NCBI RefSeq assembly: GCF_001720465.1
Contig: NZ_CP017113.1
Coordinates: forward strand, 682,001-746,000
From: Porphyrobacter sp. LM 6
GTDB taxonomy: Bacteria > Pseudomonadota > Alphaproteobacteria > Sphingomonadales > Sphingomonadaceae
Direction: 5' to 3'
DNA length: 64,000 nucleotides
This document shows positions 1-9,307 of the stretch, piece by piece. The translations under genes were made by a program, and so were the position numbers. The notes under the pieces are model-generated. The model saw only the letters and a program-made list of their open reading frames with translations, was not told the origin of the DNA and ran no database searches. Numbering within the stretch: position 1 is the first letter of the stretch; every line of letters starts with the position of its first letter.

Positions 1-619
1 GCAGGTTGGTCGCGCTATCGACACCGGCGAAGGCATCGAGGTGGAAATCCTCGTCGGGCATCCGGGTCGGAATGCGCTTGTCGATCACGTTGACCGCGCC
101 GCCGATCGCCTGGCTGCCGTAGAGCAACACCGCGGGGCCGCGCAGCACTTCGATGCGTTCGACCGTGATCGGCTCGATCGTGGTGGCGTGATCGACCGAG
201 GTATTCGAGACATCGGCCGTTCCCACGCCGTCCACCAGCACGCGCACGCGCTCGCCCTGCTGGCCGCGCAGCACGGGGCGCGAGGAGCCGGGGGCGAAGC
301 TGGTGGCCGACACGCCCGGCAGCTTGGTCAGCAGGTCGCCGATCTGGCCGGTCACCGCGTCACGCTGGATTTGGGCGACTTCGACCACGTTGGTGCCGGC
401 CAGCACGTCGAGCTCCTTGAGGCCCGAGGCGCTGACGATGATGTTCCCTTCCTCGTCAGCCTGACGGTTGTGGAGATCGTCTTCGAGCGCTTCGTCCTGC
501 GCCGGCTGGGCGGCGGCGGCATCATCGGTGTTGGCGAGCGCGGGCGCACCGCTGCAGGCAAGACCGATAACGGCGGCGAGCGCAAGGCGGGAAGAAGCAA
601 GGCGAATGGTGGTGTTCAT
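1..619 (-). CDS. TonB-dependent receptor, ZnuD-like (5' part only)
   Basis: This is the first 206 codons of an outer-membrane TonB-dependent receptor; the rest lies beyond the left edge. The start ATG (617-619, read on the minus strand) opens a signal peptide (MNTTIRLASSRLALAAVIGL, then an ALA-type cleavage site near residue 29). The plug domain follows, with LRGQQGERVRVLVDG around residues 120-135 and VERIEVLRGPAVLLYGSQAI around 155-175, then NVIDKRIPTRMP. The run SVDHATTIEP just before VERIEVLRGP and the NVIDxRIP ending resemble the ZnuD zinc-receptor branch. A GTGATA/TATCAC palindrome 23-37 bases upstream fits zinc (Zur) control. Zinc as substrate is inference: the barrel and metal-binding loops are not visible. 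Confidence 0.85.
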   Translation of the reverse strand, partial: MNTTIRLASSRLALAAVIGLACSGAPALANTDDAAAAQPAQDEALEDDLHNRQADEEGNIIVSASGLKELDVLAGTNVVEVAQIQRDAVTGQIGDLLTKLPGVSATSFAPGSSRPVLRGQQGERVRVLVDGVGTADVSNTSVDHATTIEPITVERIEVLRGPAVLLYGSQAIGGAVNVIDKRIPTRMPDEDFHLDAFAGVDSATNL

Positions 620-641
620 GGGGGATCCTGCAAAGGAGAAT

Positions 642-656
642 GTGATAACGTATCAC
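642..656. promoter_or_regulatory. Candidate Zur/Fur-family operator upstream of the ZnuD-like receptor
   Basis: GTGATA-ACG-TATCAC is a perfect 6+6 inverted repeat with a 3-base centre, 23 bases upstream of the receptor start. Size and layout match Fur-superfamily boxes and loosely resemble proteobacterial Zur boxes (TGTTATA...TATAACA). The Zur assignment is inference from the receptor type downstream. No other gene starts within 200 bases. Confidence 0.45.
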
Positions 657-871
657 GCGCCTAACGTCCTGCGCTGCAATTGCAAGACCAAAAGCGCCGG
701 GACGTGCGTGGGGCAGGCAAGCTGCGGCAGGATCGCCACCATGCCCCCGGTAGGATCATATGCACGCTTGGGCCTGCGCGCGCTTGCGGCAGGGCGCTCA
801 ATCTGCAATTTCGCTGGGCACCCCCTCATGGCCCCGCATGGTCGGCGCCCGGCAAAGAGAACCGATCGAGT

Positions 872-1504
872 ATGGCCAGCCACGATCTTGTGCGCCGACG
901 CAACCGCACCGGCGCAAAGCAGAAATGGCGCGAATTCTTCGGGGCGTGGCGGGTGTTCTTCCAGGGGTTTGTCGAACATCCGGTGATGGTCGGCTCGATC
1001 ATCCCCTCCTCGCGCTTCACCATCCGCAAGATGCTCGGCCCCGTCGATTGGGACCGCTGCCGGCTGTTTGTCGAATATGGCCCCGGCGTCGGCACCTTCT
1101 GCCGCCCGGTGCTGGACCGCATGCGCCCCGATGCGACGCTGATCGTGATCGACACCAACCCGCTGTTCATCGGCTATCTCAAGGAACACATCACCGACCC
1201 GCGTTTCATCGCGGTGCATGGCTCGGCCGAGGATGTCGAGGCGATCATCCGCGCGCATGGTCACGAGCAGGCCGATTACGTGCTGTCGGGCCTGCCGTTC
1301 TCGACCCTGCCCGAAGGCCTCGGCCCGCGCATCGCTGCGGCGACGGCGCGGGTGATCCGTCCCGGCGGGGCGTTCCTCACCTACCAGTTCAGCAAGACGG
1401 CGATGAATCTTACCGCAGAGGTCTTCGACCGGGTGGACAGCGATTGGGAATGGCTCAACATCCTGCCCTGCCGCCTCGCCTGGGGCTGGAAGGACGCGCG
1501 CTGA
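872..1504 (+). CDS. Phospholipid N-methyltransferase-like SAM methyltransferase (PmtA/KsgA-like fold)
   Basis: A 210-residue class I SAM methyltransferase. HPVMVGSIIPSSR (about residues 37-49) and FVEYGPGVGTF (about 67-77, the SAM-binding motif I) are typical of the PmtA/COG3963 group, which methylates phosphatidylethanolamine towards phosphatidylcholine at the membrane. LIVIDTNP is motif II and YVLSGLPFSTLP takes the place of the catalytic N/D-P-P-F-like motif IV. ATG at 872 was chosen because the homology begins there and an AGAGAA stretch lies 10-15 bases upstream; longer readings to about 680 carry no family similarity. It stands alone, ahead of the convergent tRNA-Gly. An rRNA dimethyltransferase-like role is less likely because the GSIIPSSR segment is characteristic of phospholipid methyltransferases. 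Confidence 0.75.
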   Translation: MASHDLVRRRNRTGAKQKWREFFGAWRVFFQGFVEHPVMVGSIIPSSRFTIRKMLGPVDWDRCRLFVEYGPGVGTFCRPVLDRMRPDATLIVIDTNPLFIGYLKEHITDPRFIAVHGSAEDVEAIIRAHGHEQADYVLSGLPFSTLPEGLGPRIAAATARVIRPGGAFLTYQFSKTAMNLTAEVFDRVDSDWEWLNILPCRLAWGWKDAR

Positions 1505-1562
1505 GCCGCTCGCCGCGTTCTGGCAAGAACGCGGTCTGACACCCAACCGGATTGTAGGAAAA

Positions 1563-1637
1563 TGGAGCGGGCGAAGGGATTCGAACCCTCGACCCCAACC
1601 TTGGCAAGGTTGTGCTCTACCCCTGAGCTACGCCCGC
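1563..1637 (-). tRNA. tRNA-Gly(GCC)
   Basis: On the minus strand GCGGGCG (1631-1637) pairs with CGCCCGC (1567-1573). The D-arm GTAGCTCAGGGGTAGAGC, the anticodon arm CAACC-TTGCCAA-GGTTG (anticodon GCC) and the T-arm with GGTTCGAATCC are all present. The discriminator T and an encoded CCA end lie at 1563-1566. Confidence 0.97.
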
Positions 1638-1855
1638 TCACTGGCGCTGACAGAAACTAGCGAATGCGCGGTTCCTGCCGGAGAGGCGGCGCGATTAGCA
1701 GCGCCTTGCCGAGCCTGCAAGCGCAAAATTGGCGCTGTCGGGGCTTGATTGCATGCGCCAGAGCGGCCAGCACAAATGCGCGCTTCACATCCGGTGAAGA
1801 TGCCCCACATTGGGGCGAGACAGCGCACCGCGCACATGAACACAGGAGCATCCCC

Positions 1856-2797
1856 TTGGCCAGCATGGGACTGAGCATCGACGAACAGAAGGCGGTCGAG
1901 CGTTTCCGCAAGACCGTGGTCGACCCCTCGCAGACCAGCCTCGTCATCCTCGATTTCTGGGCCGAATGGTGCGGGCCGTGCAAGGCGCTGACCCCGGTGC
2001 TGGAAAAGGTCGCCGCCGACTATGCCGACAAGGGCGTGGTGCTGGCCAAGATCAATGTCGATGAGGATCAGTTCATCGCCGCGCAGTTCCAGGTGCGCTC
2101 GATCCCGACGGTCTATGCCATGTTCCAGGGCCAGCCGGTCGCCGATCTGACCAATGCCCGCAGCGAATCGCAGCTCAAGGCGATGCTCGACCAGCTGCTC
2201 GCCCAGCTGCCGGTGCAGGCTGGCGGAGCGCCCGCAGCCGGCGCCCCCCAAGGCCCTTCGCCCGAAGAGCTGGCGCAGTTCGTCAAGATGGGCGAGGAAG
2301 CGCTCGCCGCCGCCGATCCCCAGCGCGCCGCCAGCATCTTTGCCCAGATCACCGAATTCGCACCCGAAAACGCGCCCGCCCATGCAGGGCTGGTGCGGGC
2401 GCTGGTGCAATTGGGCGAGGTCGATCAGGCACGGCAGGTGATGGAAGTGATCGACAATGATCCGCGCCTCGCCACCGATGCCGCGATTGCGCCTGCCCGC
2501 AGCGCGCTGGAGCTGGCCGGAACGCGGGTGGATGATAGCGAGCTCGCCGCCCTGCGCGCCGCTGCCGCTGCCGCGCCGGATAACATGGACGCGCAGTTCG
2601 CCTTTGCCGAAGCCGCCTTTGCCGCAGGCGCGCGGGACGAGGCTGCCGACACCCTGCTCGCCATGATCGCCGCCGACCGCGAGTGGAACGAAGGCGCCGC
2701 GCGCGCCAAGCTGCTCAAGATCTTCGAGGCGACCGGTCTGGAAGATGAATGGGTGGTCGGCGTCCGCCGCCGCCTGTCGCGCGTATTGTTCGGATGA
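1856..2797 (+). CDS. Thioredoxin-TPR protein (YbbN/CnoX-like)
   Basis: A 313-residue protein with an N-terminal thioredoxin domain (WAEWCGPCK; Cys39 and Cys42) and a C-terminal helical region with TPR-like repeats from about residue 135 (AEKAL/APAHAGLVRALVQLG type). This is the plan of YbbN/CnoX, a holdase that passes clients to GroEL/DnaK; here both active-site cysteines are kept, so redox activity is plausible. TTG at 1856 is preferred as start because AGGAG (1844-1848) is 7 bases upstream; ATG at 1865 is the alternative with poorer spacing. An Ala/Pro-rich linker (GGAPAAGAPQG) joins the domains. The stop overlaps the start of the LON-domain gene (ATGA), so the two are co-transcribed. Confidence 0.88.
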   Translation: MASMGLSIDEQKAVERFRKTVVDPSQTSLVILDFWAEWCGPCKALTPVLEKVAADYADKGVVLAKINVDEDQFIAAQFQVRSIPTVYAMFQGQPVADLTNARSESQLKAMLDQLLAQLPVQAGGAPAAGAPQGPSPEELAQFVKMGEEALAAADPQRAASIFAQITEFAPENAPAHAGLVRALVQLGEVDQARQVMEVIDNDPRLATDAAIAPARSALELAGTRVDDSELAALRAAAAAAPDNMDAQFAFAEAAFAAGARDEAADTLLAMIAADREWNEGAARAKLLKIFEATGLEDEWVVGVRRRLSRVLFG

Positions 2798-3405
2798 CGA
2801 AACGCCTTTCCATCTTCCCCCTTACCGGCGCGGTGCTGTTTCCCGGGATGCAGCTGCCGCTCCACATCTTCGAACCGCGTTACCGCGCGCTGGTGGGCGA
2901 TGCGCTGATTCGCGACCGCCAGATCGCCATGATCCAGCCGCAGCGCCCCACTGAAGGTGCGCCGCTCTACAAGGTCGGCTGCGTCGGGCGCATCGGCGAA
3001 GTGCAGGCGATGGATGACGGGCGCTACAACCTGATCCTTGAAGGCGTGGCCCGCTTCCGGCTGGTGCGCGAGCTCGATGTCACCACCGCCTTCCGGCAGG
3101 TCGAGGCGGAAATCTATGACGAGGACGACGACGAAACCCTGACCCACGCCCAGCGCGGCGGGTTCGAACGCGAGGCGCGCGCCTTTGCCGACCGGCAGGG
3201 TTACAGCGTCGACTGGGATTCGGTCGAACGGCTGGATGACCGCTCGCTGATCAACGGCGTCTCGCAGATCGCGCCGTTCGATCCGGCCAGCAAGCAGGCA
3301 CTGCTCGAAGCGGAAAACCTCGCGGTGCGCTGCGAATTGCTGGTGCAGCTGATGCAGTTCTACGGCCGCACCGATGGCAGCGAGGATATCGTCACGCTGC
3401 AATAG
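2794..3405 (+). CDS. LON substrate-binding-domain protein
   Basis: A 203-residue stand-alone Lon N-terminal (PUA-like) domain: LSIFPLTGAVLFPGMQLPLHIFEPRY at the start is the hallmark, with no AAA+ or protease part following. Such proteins bind polypeptides but have no known catalysis of their own. It overlaps the preceding thioredoxin-TPR gene by four bases; this pairing is common in alphaproteobacteria and suggests a shared protein-quality role. The length is normal for the family (about 200-220 residues). Confidence 0.9.
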   Translation: MTKRLSIFPLTGAVLFPGMQLPLHIFEPRYRALVGDALIRDRQIAMIQPQRPTEGAPLYKVGCVGRIGEVQAMDDGRYNLILEGVARFRLVRELDVTTAFRQVEAEIYDEDDDETLTHAQRGGFEREARAFADRQGYSVDWDSVERLDDRSLINGVSQIAPFDPASKQALLEAENLAVRCELLVQLMQFYGRTDGSEDIVTLQ

Positions 3406-3426
3406 CGGGGCACGTGAGGGCCGGCT

Positions 3427-4155
3427 TCAGTCGGCGATCACCAGCCTGTATCCGGCATCATATTGGTCCATAGCGCGCAGGTGGCCATACCGCCTGTCCC
3501 ATTCCCCGCTTGCCAGATCATCGGCCAGCCGGGAAAGCCCGGCATCGAGTCCGCCGATGGACCAGAAGGATGAGCTTCCCGAGCGAATACGCGCATCAAG
3601 ATAGGCTTCCGGACGGCGCCAGTAGGCATAGAGAAAGCCGTCTGTGCAATCATGCGGGACAGGAACAGGCTCAATCCTGACGGGACCGAGCCAATCGGCA
3701 TAAGCATCGAGCCGCGGCATGTTGCGTTCGTCGAGTGCGGCCAGTTCGGGCAGATAGTCCGTCAGCCACGGACGCTGCGCCGGGTCGAAGGTCAATAGAA
3801 TGATCGGGCCGCGCGTGACGCGCCGCAGCTCGCGCAGTCCCTTGGCCTTGTCGGGCCAATGGTGGATCGTCAGAATAGCCATCGCCGCATCGAAAACCTT
3901 GTCGTCGAACGGCAATTCGTCCGCACTGGCCTGAACCGCCGGTGCCGCCGTTGCGGGGCGCTTGCGGATCATCTCGATCGACGGTTCGACAGCGGTCACT
4001 TCCCTGTCGCCGGGTTCGTAGGACCCGGTGCCCGCGCCCACGTTCACCACAGTTCGTGCCGCGCCCAGCGCATTCGCAATGGTCGCCGCGATCCGGGGAT
4101 CGGGCTGGCGCAGCGCCGCGTAATTGATCCCGATGGTGTCATAAACCGCGGTCAT
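3427..4155 (-). CDS. Class I SAM-dependent methyltransferase
   Basis: A 242-residue soluble methyltransferase. TVVNVGAGTGSYEP (about residues 35-48) is motif I, TAVEPSIEMI is the acidic motif II and FDAAMAILTIHHW is motif IV. This is the general Methyltransf_11 type (UbiE/small-molecule methyltransferases); the substrate cannot be read from the sequence. It is convergent with the LON-domain gene and separated from fliC by the fliC terminator, so it is probably transcribed alone. Confidence 0.8.
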   Translation of the reverse strand: MTAVYDTIGINYAALRQPDPRIAATIANALGAARTVVNVGAGTGSYEPGDREVTAVEPSIEMIRKRPATAAPAVQASADELPFDDKVFDAAMAILTIHHWPDKAKGLRELRRVTRGPIILLTFDPAQRPWLTDYLPELAALDERNMPRLDAYADWLGPVRIEPVPVPHDCTDGFLYAYWRRPEAYLDARIRSGSSSFWSIGGLDAGLSRLADDLASGEWDRRYGHLRAMDQYDAGYRLVIAD

Positions 4156-4222
4156 CGGGATTCCCTAGGACCCTGCGTGCGCCACGGCAACCGTGCCGGG
4201 TGGTCCCCCGGATTGCCCACGC

Positions 4223-4253
4223 AAAAAGCCCGGAGCCCCGCGGGCTCCGGGCT
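4223..4253 (-). terminator. Rho-independent terminator of fliC
   Basis: AGCCCGGAGCCC (4227-4238), a 3-base loop and GGGCTCCGGGCT (4242-4253) form a perfect 12-bp stem. Read on the minus strand it is followed by a U-run (the A-run at 4223-4227). It sits 45 bases after the flagellin stop. Confidence 0.85.
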
Positions 4254-4297
4254 GTGAGGGCTGCTCCCAGGGGCGGGGAGCAGCGGGGGCTTCTCGC

Positions 4298-5128
4298 TTA
4301 ACGCAGCAGCGAGAGGACGTTCTGCTGCGACTGGTTGGCCTGCGCCAGCATCGCGGTCGAGGCCTGGCCGAGGATCTGCGCCTTGGCGAGCGCGGTGGTT
4401 TCCGCCGAATAGTCGGTGTCCATGATGCGCGAACGGGCATCCGACAGGTTGGTCGACACGTTGGCGAGGTTGGTCGCGGCCGACTGGAGGCGGTTCTGGC
4501 CGGCACCGAGCGAGGCGCGGGCGGTCGAGATGCTGTCGATGTCGGCATCGATATCGGCGAGCGCGGTACGTGCCGCCGAGCCATCGGTACCGGTCACGTC
4601 GAACGAGCCGGCAGCGCCGCCGCCCGAGGTCAGCGCGGTGAGGTCTTCCAGCGCCAGATCGACCGTGTCGACATCGTTGGCACCGGCAAGGATCGTCACC
4701 GTGGCGGTCGAACCGTCGAACAGGGTCACGCCGTTGAATTCGGTGTTGGTGACGATCTGGCCGATCTGCGCGGTCAGTTCGTCAACTTCGACCTGGATGT
4801 TGTCGCGGTCGGTCGCGCCATAGGTGTCCGAACCGGCCTGGACCGCCAGTTCGCGGATGCGCTGGAGCATGTTGGTCACTTCATTGAGCGCGCCTTCAGC
4901 GGTCTGGGCAAGGCTGATGCCGTCATTGGCGTTGCGGATGCCCTGCGCCATGCCGCGAATCTGCGAGGTCATCGACGAGGCAATCGCGAGGCCGGCGGCG
5001 TCGTCCGACGCGCTGTTGATGCGGCTGCCGGTCGACAGGCGCTCCATGGCGGTGCCGAGCATGCGGTTGGCGGAAACGCCGGCGTTCTGGGCACGCAGCG
5101 CCGAGATATTGGTGTTGATCACAGTCAT
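4298..5128 (-). CDS. fliC: Flagellin
   Basis: A 276-residue flagellin with both conserved ends: N-terminal MTVINTNISALRAQ and LSTGSRINSASDDAAGLAI (D0/D1), and C-terminal LGAGQNRLQSA...NVLSLLR. The short variable middle (about residues 130-190) makes it a small, D2/D3-poor filament protein, normal for alphaproteobacteria. The ribosome site GGGAG lies 8 bases upstream of ATG 5128. The gene looks intact, but the export-apparatus gene flhB next door survives only as a 3' fragment (6064-6395), so whether a filament can be built depends on flagellar genes outside this window. No clear sigma28 or sigma54 promoter is recognisable in 5129-5398. Confidence 0.96.
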   Translation of the reverse strand: MTVINTNISALRAQNAGVSANRMLGTAMERLSTGSRINSASDDAAGLAIASSMTSQIRGMAQGIRNANDGISLAQTAEGALNEVTNMLQRIRELAVQAGSDTYGATDRDNIQVEVDELTAQIGQIVTNTEFNGVTLFDGSTATVTILAGANDVDTVDLALEDLTALTSGGGAAGSFDVTGTDGSAARTALADIDADIDSISTARASLGAGQNRLQSAATNLANVSTNLSDARSRIMDTDYSAETTALAKAQILGQASTAMLAQANQSQQNVLSLLR

Positions 5129-5398
5129 TGTTCAAACTCCCGAATGGTCAGGCAGGACGAACAGGCCCGTCGCTGCTGGTCACTAGAGCGGCCATCCGCC
5201 GGGATGTTTAAGCAACAAAAAATATCATTGAAAACCAGTGATATAATGAAATTCCGCGGCGGCACGGCAGCGAATGGCGCGTCCGAACGGGGGCCGGAAC
5301 GGGCCTGCGACATACGGAATCCTACGGGGGCTTAAATTTGCCTCATCTCCAGCGTGCCGGCGGCAGAGGTTTGCCGTGACCAGAACACGGGGGCCAGA

Positions 5399-6100
<702 letters not shown>

Positions 6101-6409
6101 CCCTGCGATTGCGCCCGCGCCGGTGGTGCTGGCCAAGGGGCGGGGCGATACCGCGCTCGCCATGCGCGAGATCGCGGGCGAACAGGGCCTGCCGCTGCTC
6201 GAATATCCGCAGCTTGCCCGCGCGGTCTATTTCACCACGCGCCCGAACCAGATGGTGCGCGAGGAGCTCTATGTCGCGATCGCCGCGCTGGTCGCTTTCG
6301 TCATGGCTCTAAAGCGCGGCCAGCACCCGCGCCGCCCGGTGATCGATGTGCCGCCCGAACTGCGGTTCGATGGTGATGGGAGGCTGTGGACGTGATGTGT
6401 CAAACCCTT

Positions 6410-6497
6410 CGTCGCCCCGTGCCTGACACGGGGCTAGGCTCTCTTCGGCAGCCGTCGATCAATGGTAGCCAAGCCCCGTGTCAGGCACGGGGCGACG
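6410..6497. repeat. Long intergenic inverted repeat
   Basis: Two perfect complementary 26-base arms, 6410-6435 and 6472-6497 (core CCCCGTGCCTGACACGGGG), are separated by 36 bases. The shape resembles the REP-like palindromes that sphingomonads carry between genes, and a related but different pair occurs at 47907-47994. It lies between the flhB fragment and fliD. Confidence 0.85.
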
Positions 6498-6537
6498 GGT
6501 TGGTGGAAGAGCTTAAACTTCGCCGCAGGCACCCGTT

Positions 6538-7977
6538 ATGACGGACATGAACACTTCCGGCTCCTCGATCATTTCGGCGCTTGGCGCGGGCAGCGGCATT
6601 GATTTCATCAAGCTGGCCGGAGACATCTCTGCCGCCAGCTTCGCGGTGCAGCGCAGCACTGCCGAGGCGCGGCGCAGCAGCCTTGAAGCGCAGATTTCGG
6701 CCGCCGCGCAGCTGCGCGGGTCGATCACCAGCCTCGCGAGCGCGCTGGGCGACCGGATCCGCAACGGCGACCTCGCGCCTAAGGGCGAGATCGCCAACGC
6801 CGCCGTCGCGAAGGTCAGCGTGCCGACTGGGCTTTCCCCGCGCGGCAGTTTCTCGCTGGAAGTGACCCAGCTTGCCCAAGGGCAGACGCTGGTGTCCAAA
6901 AGCTATGCGAGCGGGGCGGCGCTGGTGGGCGAAGGCACGCTGACGCTGCGCTTCGGCACGGTGGCGGGCAGCGGCTTCACCCCCGATGCCGCGCGCGCCG
7001 CCATCGATATCGCCGTGACCGCCGATGACACGCTGGCAACGGTTGCGAGCAAGATCACCCGGGCAAGCGGCGGGGCGGTGACCGCCTATGTCGCCACCGG
7101 GCCGGACGGCGCGCAGCTGGTGATGAAGGGCGCGGAAGGCGCGGCAAGCGGCTTCGTGCTCGAAGCAACTGGCGCAGGCGGCGGCGCTGTGGCGGGCGAT
7201 CTCAGCTATCTCGGCTGGAGCCCGGCGAGCAATGCGGGCGAATTGCGCTCGACCGCGCGCGATGCCGCCTTTCGGCTCGATACCGTGGCAATGACCAGCC
7301 CGACCAACCGCGTCACCGGCCTGCCGGGCGGGTTCACGCTGAACCTCACCGCCACCAATACCGGCGCGCCGACGACGCTAACCTTCGCCAGCAACACGGC
7401 GGCGATTTCAGGCGTGATGAATGATTTCGTCGCGGCGCTGAACGATATCGTGGCGCAGGTGAACGATCTGGCCGCCCCCGTCGGCGGGGAGCTGGGCAAT
7501 GATCCCGGTGCGCGCGAGCTGCGGCGCGATCTTGCTGCGTTGGCGGGGCAGGTGGTGATGCCGAATGCCGCTGCGGGCGAGCCGCGCACGCTGGGCGACC
7601 TCGGCCTTGCGCTTAATCGCGATGGCACCTTCCGGCTGGATAGTGCGCGCCTCAATCAGGCGCTTGAACGCAGCCCCGACGCGGCTGCCGCGATGTTCAC
7701 CGTCGGCCCGACGGGCGTGTTCGCGACGATTGATCGCTTTGCGCGCGAGAACAGTCTGGTGACCGATCCCGGCTCGCTTGGCGGATCGCTGCGGCGGTTC
7801 GAGACGCAGCTTGCCAGCACCGATGACCGGCTGGCCGCGATTACCGAACAGCAGGAAGCCCTGCGCGAGCGGTTGACCCGCCAGTTCGTCGCTTCCGAAC
7901 GCCGCGTGGCGGCCTCGCAATCGACGCTGACCTTCCTGCGCCAGCAGGTCGACATGTGGTCGAACAGCGACCGGTAA
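6538..7977 (+). CDS. fliD: Flagellar filament-capping protein FliD
   Basis: A 479-residue protein beginning SSIISALGAGSGIDFIKLA, the typical FliD N-terminus (SGLD-type motif). A central beta-rich region follows, then a C-terminal helical FliD_C domain (LNDIVAQVNDL near residue 300; LASTDDRLAAITEQQEALRERL...LRQQVDMW at the end). FliD forms the cap that folds flagellin at the filament tip. fliS follows 12 bases after its stop, the usual fliD-fliS order. The gene appears complete although flhB upstream is not. Confidence 0.92.
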   Translation: MTDMNTSGSSIISALGAGSGIDFIKLAGDISAASFAVQRSTAEARRSSLEAQISAAAQLRGSITSLASALGDRIRNGDLAPKGEIANAAVAKVSVPTGLSPRGSFSLEVTQLAQGQTLVSKSYASGAALVGEGTLTLRFGTVAGSGFTPDAARAAIDIAVTADDTLATVASKITRASGGAVTAYVATGPDGAQLVMKGAEGAASGFVLEATGAGGGAVAGDLSYLGWSPASNAGELRSTARDAAFRLDTVAMTSPTNRVTGLPGGFTLNLTATNTGAPTTLTFASNTAAISGVMNDFVAALNDIVAQVNDLAAPVGGELGNDPGARELRRDLAALAGQVVMPNAAAGEPRTLGDLGLALNRDGTFRLDSARLNQALERSPDAAAAMFTVGPTGVFATIDRFARENSLVTDPGSLGGSLRRFETQLASTDDRLAAITEQQEALRERLTRQFVASERRVAASQSTLTFLRQQVDMWSNSDR

Positions 7978-7989
7978 GGGTGACAGGCC

Positions 7990-8355
7990 ATGCAGATGCT
8001 CGCCCGCAATCCGGCCGCCGCCTATCGCCGTGTCGAGCTTGACGCGCGGATTGAAGCGTCTGGCAGCGCGGATCTGACGCGCATCTGTCTGGAGGAAGCC
8101 TGGGCCGCTTTAGGGGGTGCCTTGGTCCAGCTAGACCGGGGCTTGGGGGTGGTTAGACCCTCTTTGACCCGTGCCCAATCGATCCTTGTGTACCTTGCCC
8201 GCTCGGTCGCCCCCGGCCACCCGCTGCATGCCAGTTTGACGCAGTTCTATGGCGGGCTGGCAGGGCAGGTCGGAGCCAATCTCCTACAACCCGACGCTGC
8301 GGAGCTTTCCAACATCAGAAGCGATATCAGGGACTTGCTGGACGCTGCCGGATAG
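7990..8355 (+). CDS. fliS: Flagellin export chaperone FliS
   Basis: A 121-residue, mostly helical protein placed directly behind fliD. The N-terminal NPAAAYRRVELDARIEAS and the middle ALVQLDRGL/AQSILVYLARSV follow the FliS four-helix pattern (Ala-Tyr near the N-terminus, then helices that clasp the flagellin C-terminus). GGTGA lies upstream of ATG 7990. Sequence similarity to classical FliS is modest, so the call leans partly on position. Confidence 0.75.
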   Translation: MQMLARNPAAAYRRVELDARIEASGSADLTRICLEEAWAALGGALVQLDRGLGVVRPSLTRAQSILVYLARSVAPGHPLHASLTQFYGGLAGQVGANLLQPDAAELSNIRSDIRDLLDAAG

Positions 8356-8366
8356 AAAAACCGGAA

Positions 8367-8382
8367 TGTTCCACGTGGAACA
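8367..8382. promoter_or_regulatory. parS centromere-like site 1 (ParB-binding palindrome)
   Basis: TGTTCCACGTGGAACA is a perfect 16-base palindrome and a standard variant of the ParB site parS (consensus TGTTTCACGTGAAACA; the CC/GG form is known from pseudomonads). It is intergenic, between fliS and the convergent hydrolase gene. An identical copy lies at 46289-46304. Confidence 0.85.
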
Positions 8383-8399
8383 TTTTTCAGGCGTCGATT

Positions 8400-9272
8400 T
8401 TACCCCACCCATTCCGCGATAATCCGCGCCGCATCCGCCGGGTCCTGGAAGGGGTGGAAATGGGTCATGTCCGGGCGGTAGAGGTCAGCCCCCTGCGGCA
8501 ACACCTGCGCCAGCTCCGGCCAAGTCGGCGAGCTCTTGAAATCCTGAAGATCGGTCATCTGCGCCCGCACCACCAGCACCGGAATATCGACCCGCTTCGC
8601 CGCCTCGATCACTGCGCCATTGCTGCGGCTTGAGGCATAGACGCTGGCCTCGACTTCGGGCGCACAAGCGAGTTCCATCCCCTCGCCCGAAGCGGCGGGA
8701 ACGAGGCCGAAACGGCAATAATCCGCGAAAACCCGCGGGTCGAACAGGTTATAGGGATCGCGGCCTGCAAAGCGTTCGATCATCGCCTCGGCGCTCGCAA
8801 AGTCGCGCTTGCGGCGGATCGCGGGGTGGGGGTTGTCGGGGGTGTAGAGCGCCCCGGCGGGGGCATAGAACTCGGGCGCAAGGATCACCGGATCGAACAG
8901 CACCAGCCGTGCGAACCGGCCCGGATTGTCCGCCGCGACCTGCACCAGCGTATGCGCGCCCATCGAATGGCCGATACCGACCGCGCCCGAAATCCCAGCT
9001 TGTTCAAGGAAATCAGAAACATCGCGCGCGACGATGCGCCAGTCTTCGATCGGCCCGCCGCCCGACTGGCCGTGACCGCGCAGGTCGATGGCGAAGGCGG
9101 GATGATCGGGGAAGGCCTCGATGATCGCGTCGAACACCCGTCCGTGAAAGCCGGTCGCATGGGCGAACACCAGCGGCACCCCGCCGCCGGACGAGGCCCA
9201 TTGGTGGACGGCAAGGTCGATCCCGTTGACGGGGTAAAGGCGGGTGACAGGGGCTTGGCGGGTCGAGGTCAT
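8400..9272 (-). CDS. Alpha/beta-hydrolase
   Basis: A 290-residue serine hydrolase of the alpha/beta fold. FAHATGFHGRVFDAI holds the oxyanion region, AIDLRGHGQS follows strand 4, GIGHSMGAHT is the nucleophile elbow (Ser in GHSMG), and the C-terminal MTHFHPFQ supplies the His; the acid is probably Asp in VLVVRAQMTD. ATG 9272 with GGAG just upstream is chosen; TTG at 9284 would add four residues. Substrate unknown. It is the last of a minus-strand run after the flippase gene. Confidence 0.82.
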   Translation of the reverse strand: MTSTRQAPVTRLYPVNGIDLAVHQWASSGGGVPLVFAHATGFHGRVFDAIIEAFPDHPAFAIDLRGHGQSGGGPIEDWRIVARDVSDFLEQAGISGAVGIGHSMGAHTLVQVAADNPGRFARLVLFDPVILAPEFYAPAGALYTPDNPHPAIRRKRDFASAEAMIERFAGRDPYNLFDPRVFADYCRFGLVPAASGEGMELACAPEVEASVYASSRSNGAVIEAAKRVDIPVLVVRAQMTDLQDFKSSPTWPELAQVLPQGADLYRPDMTHFHPFQDPADAARIIAEWVG

Positions 9273-9307
9273 CGCTCCGCCCAACCGGATCGGAGGCGGG
9301 GTGTCAA

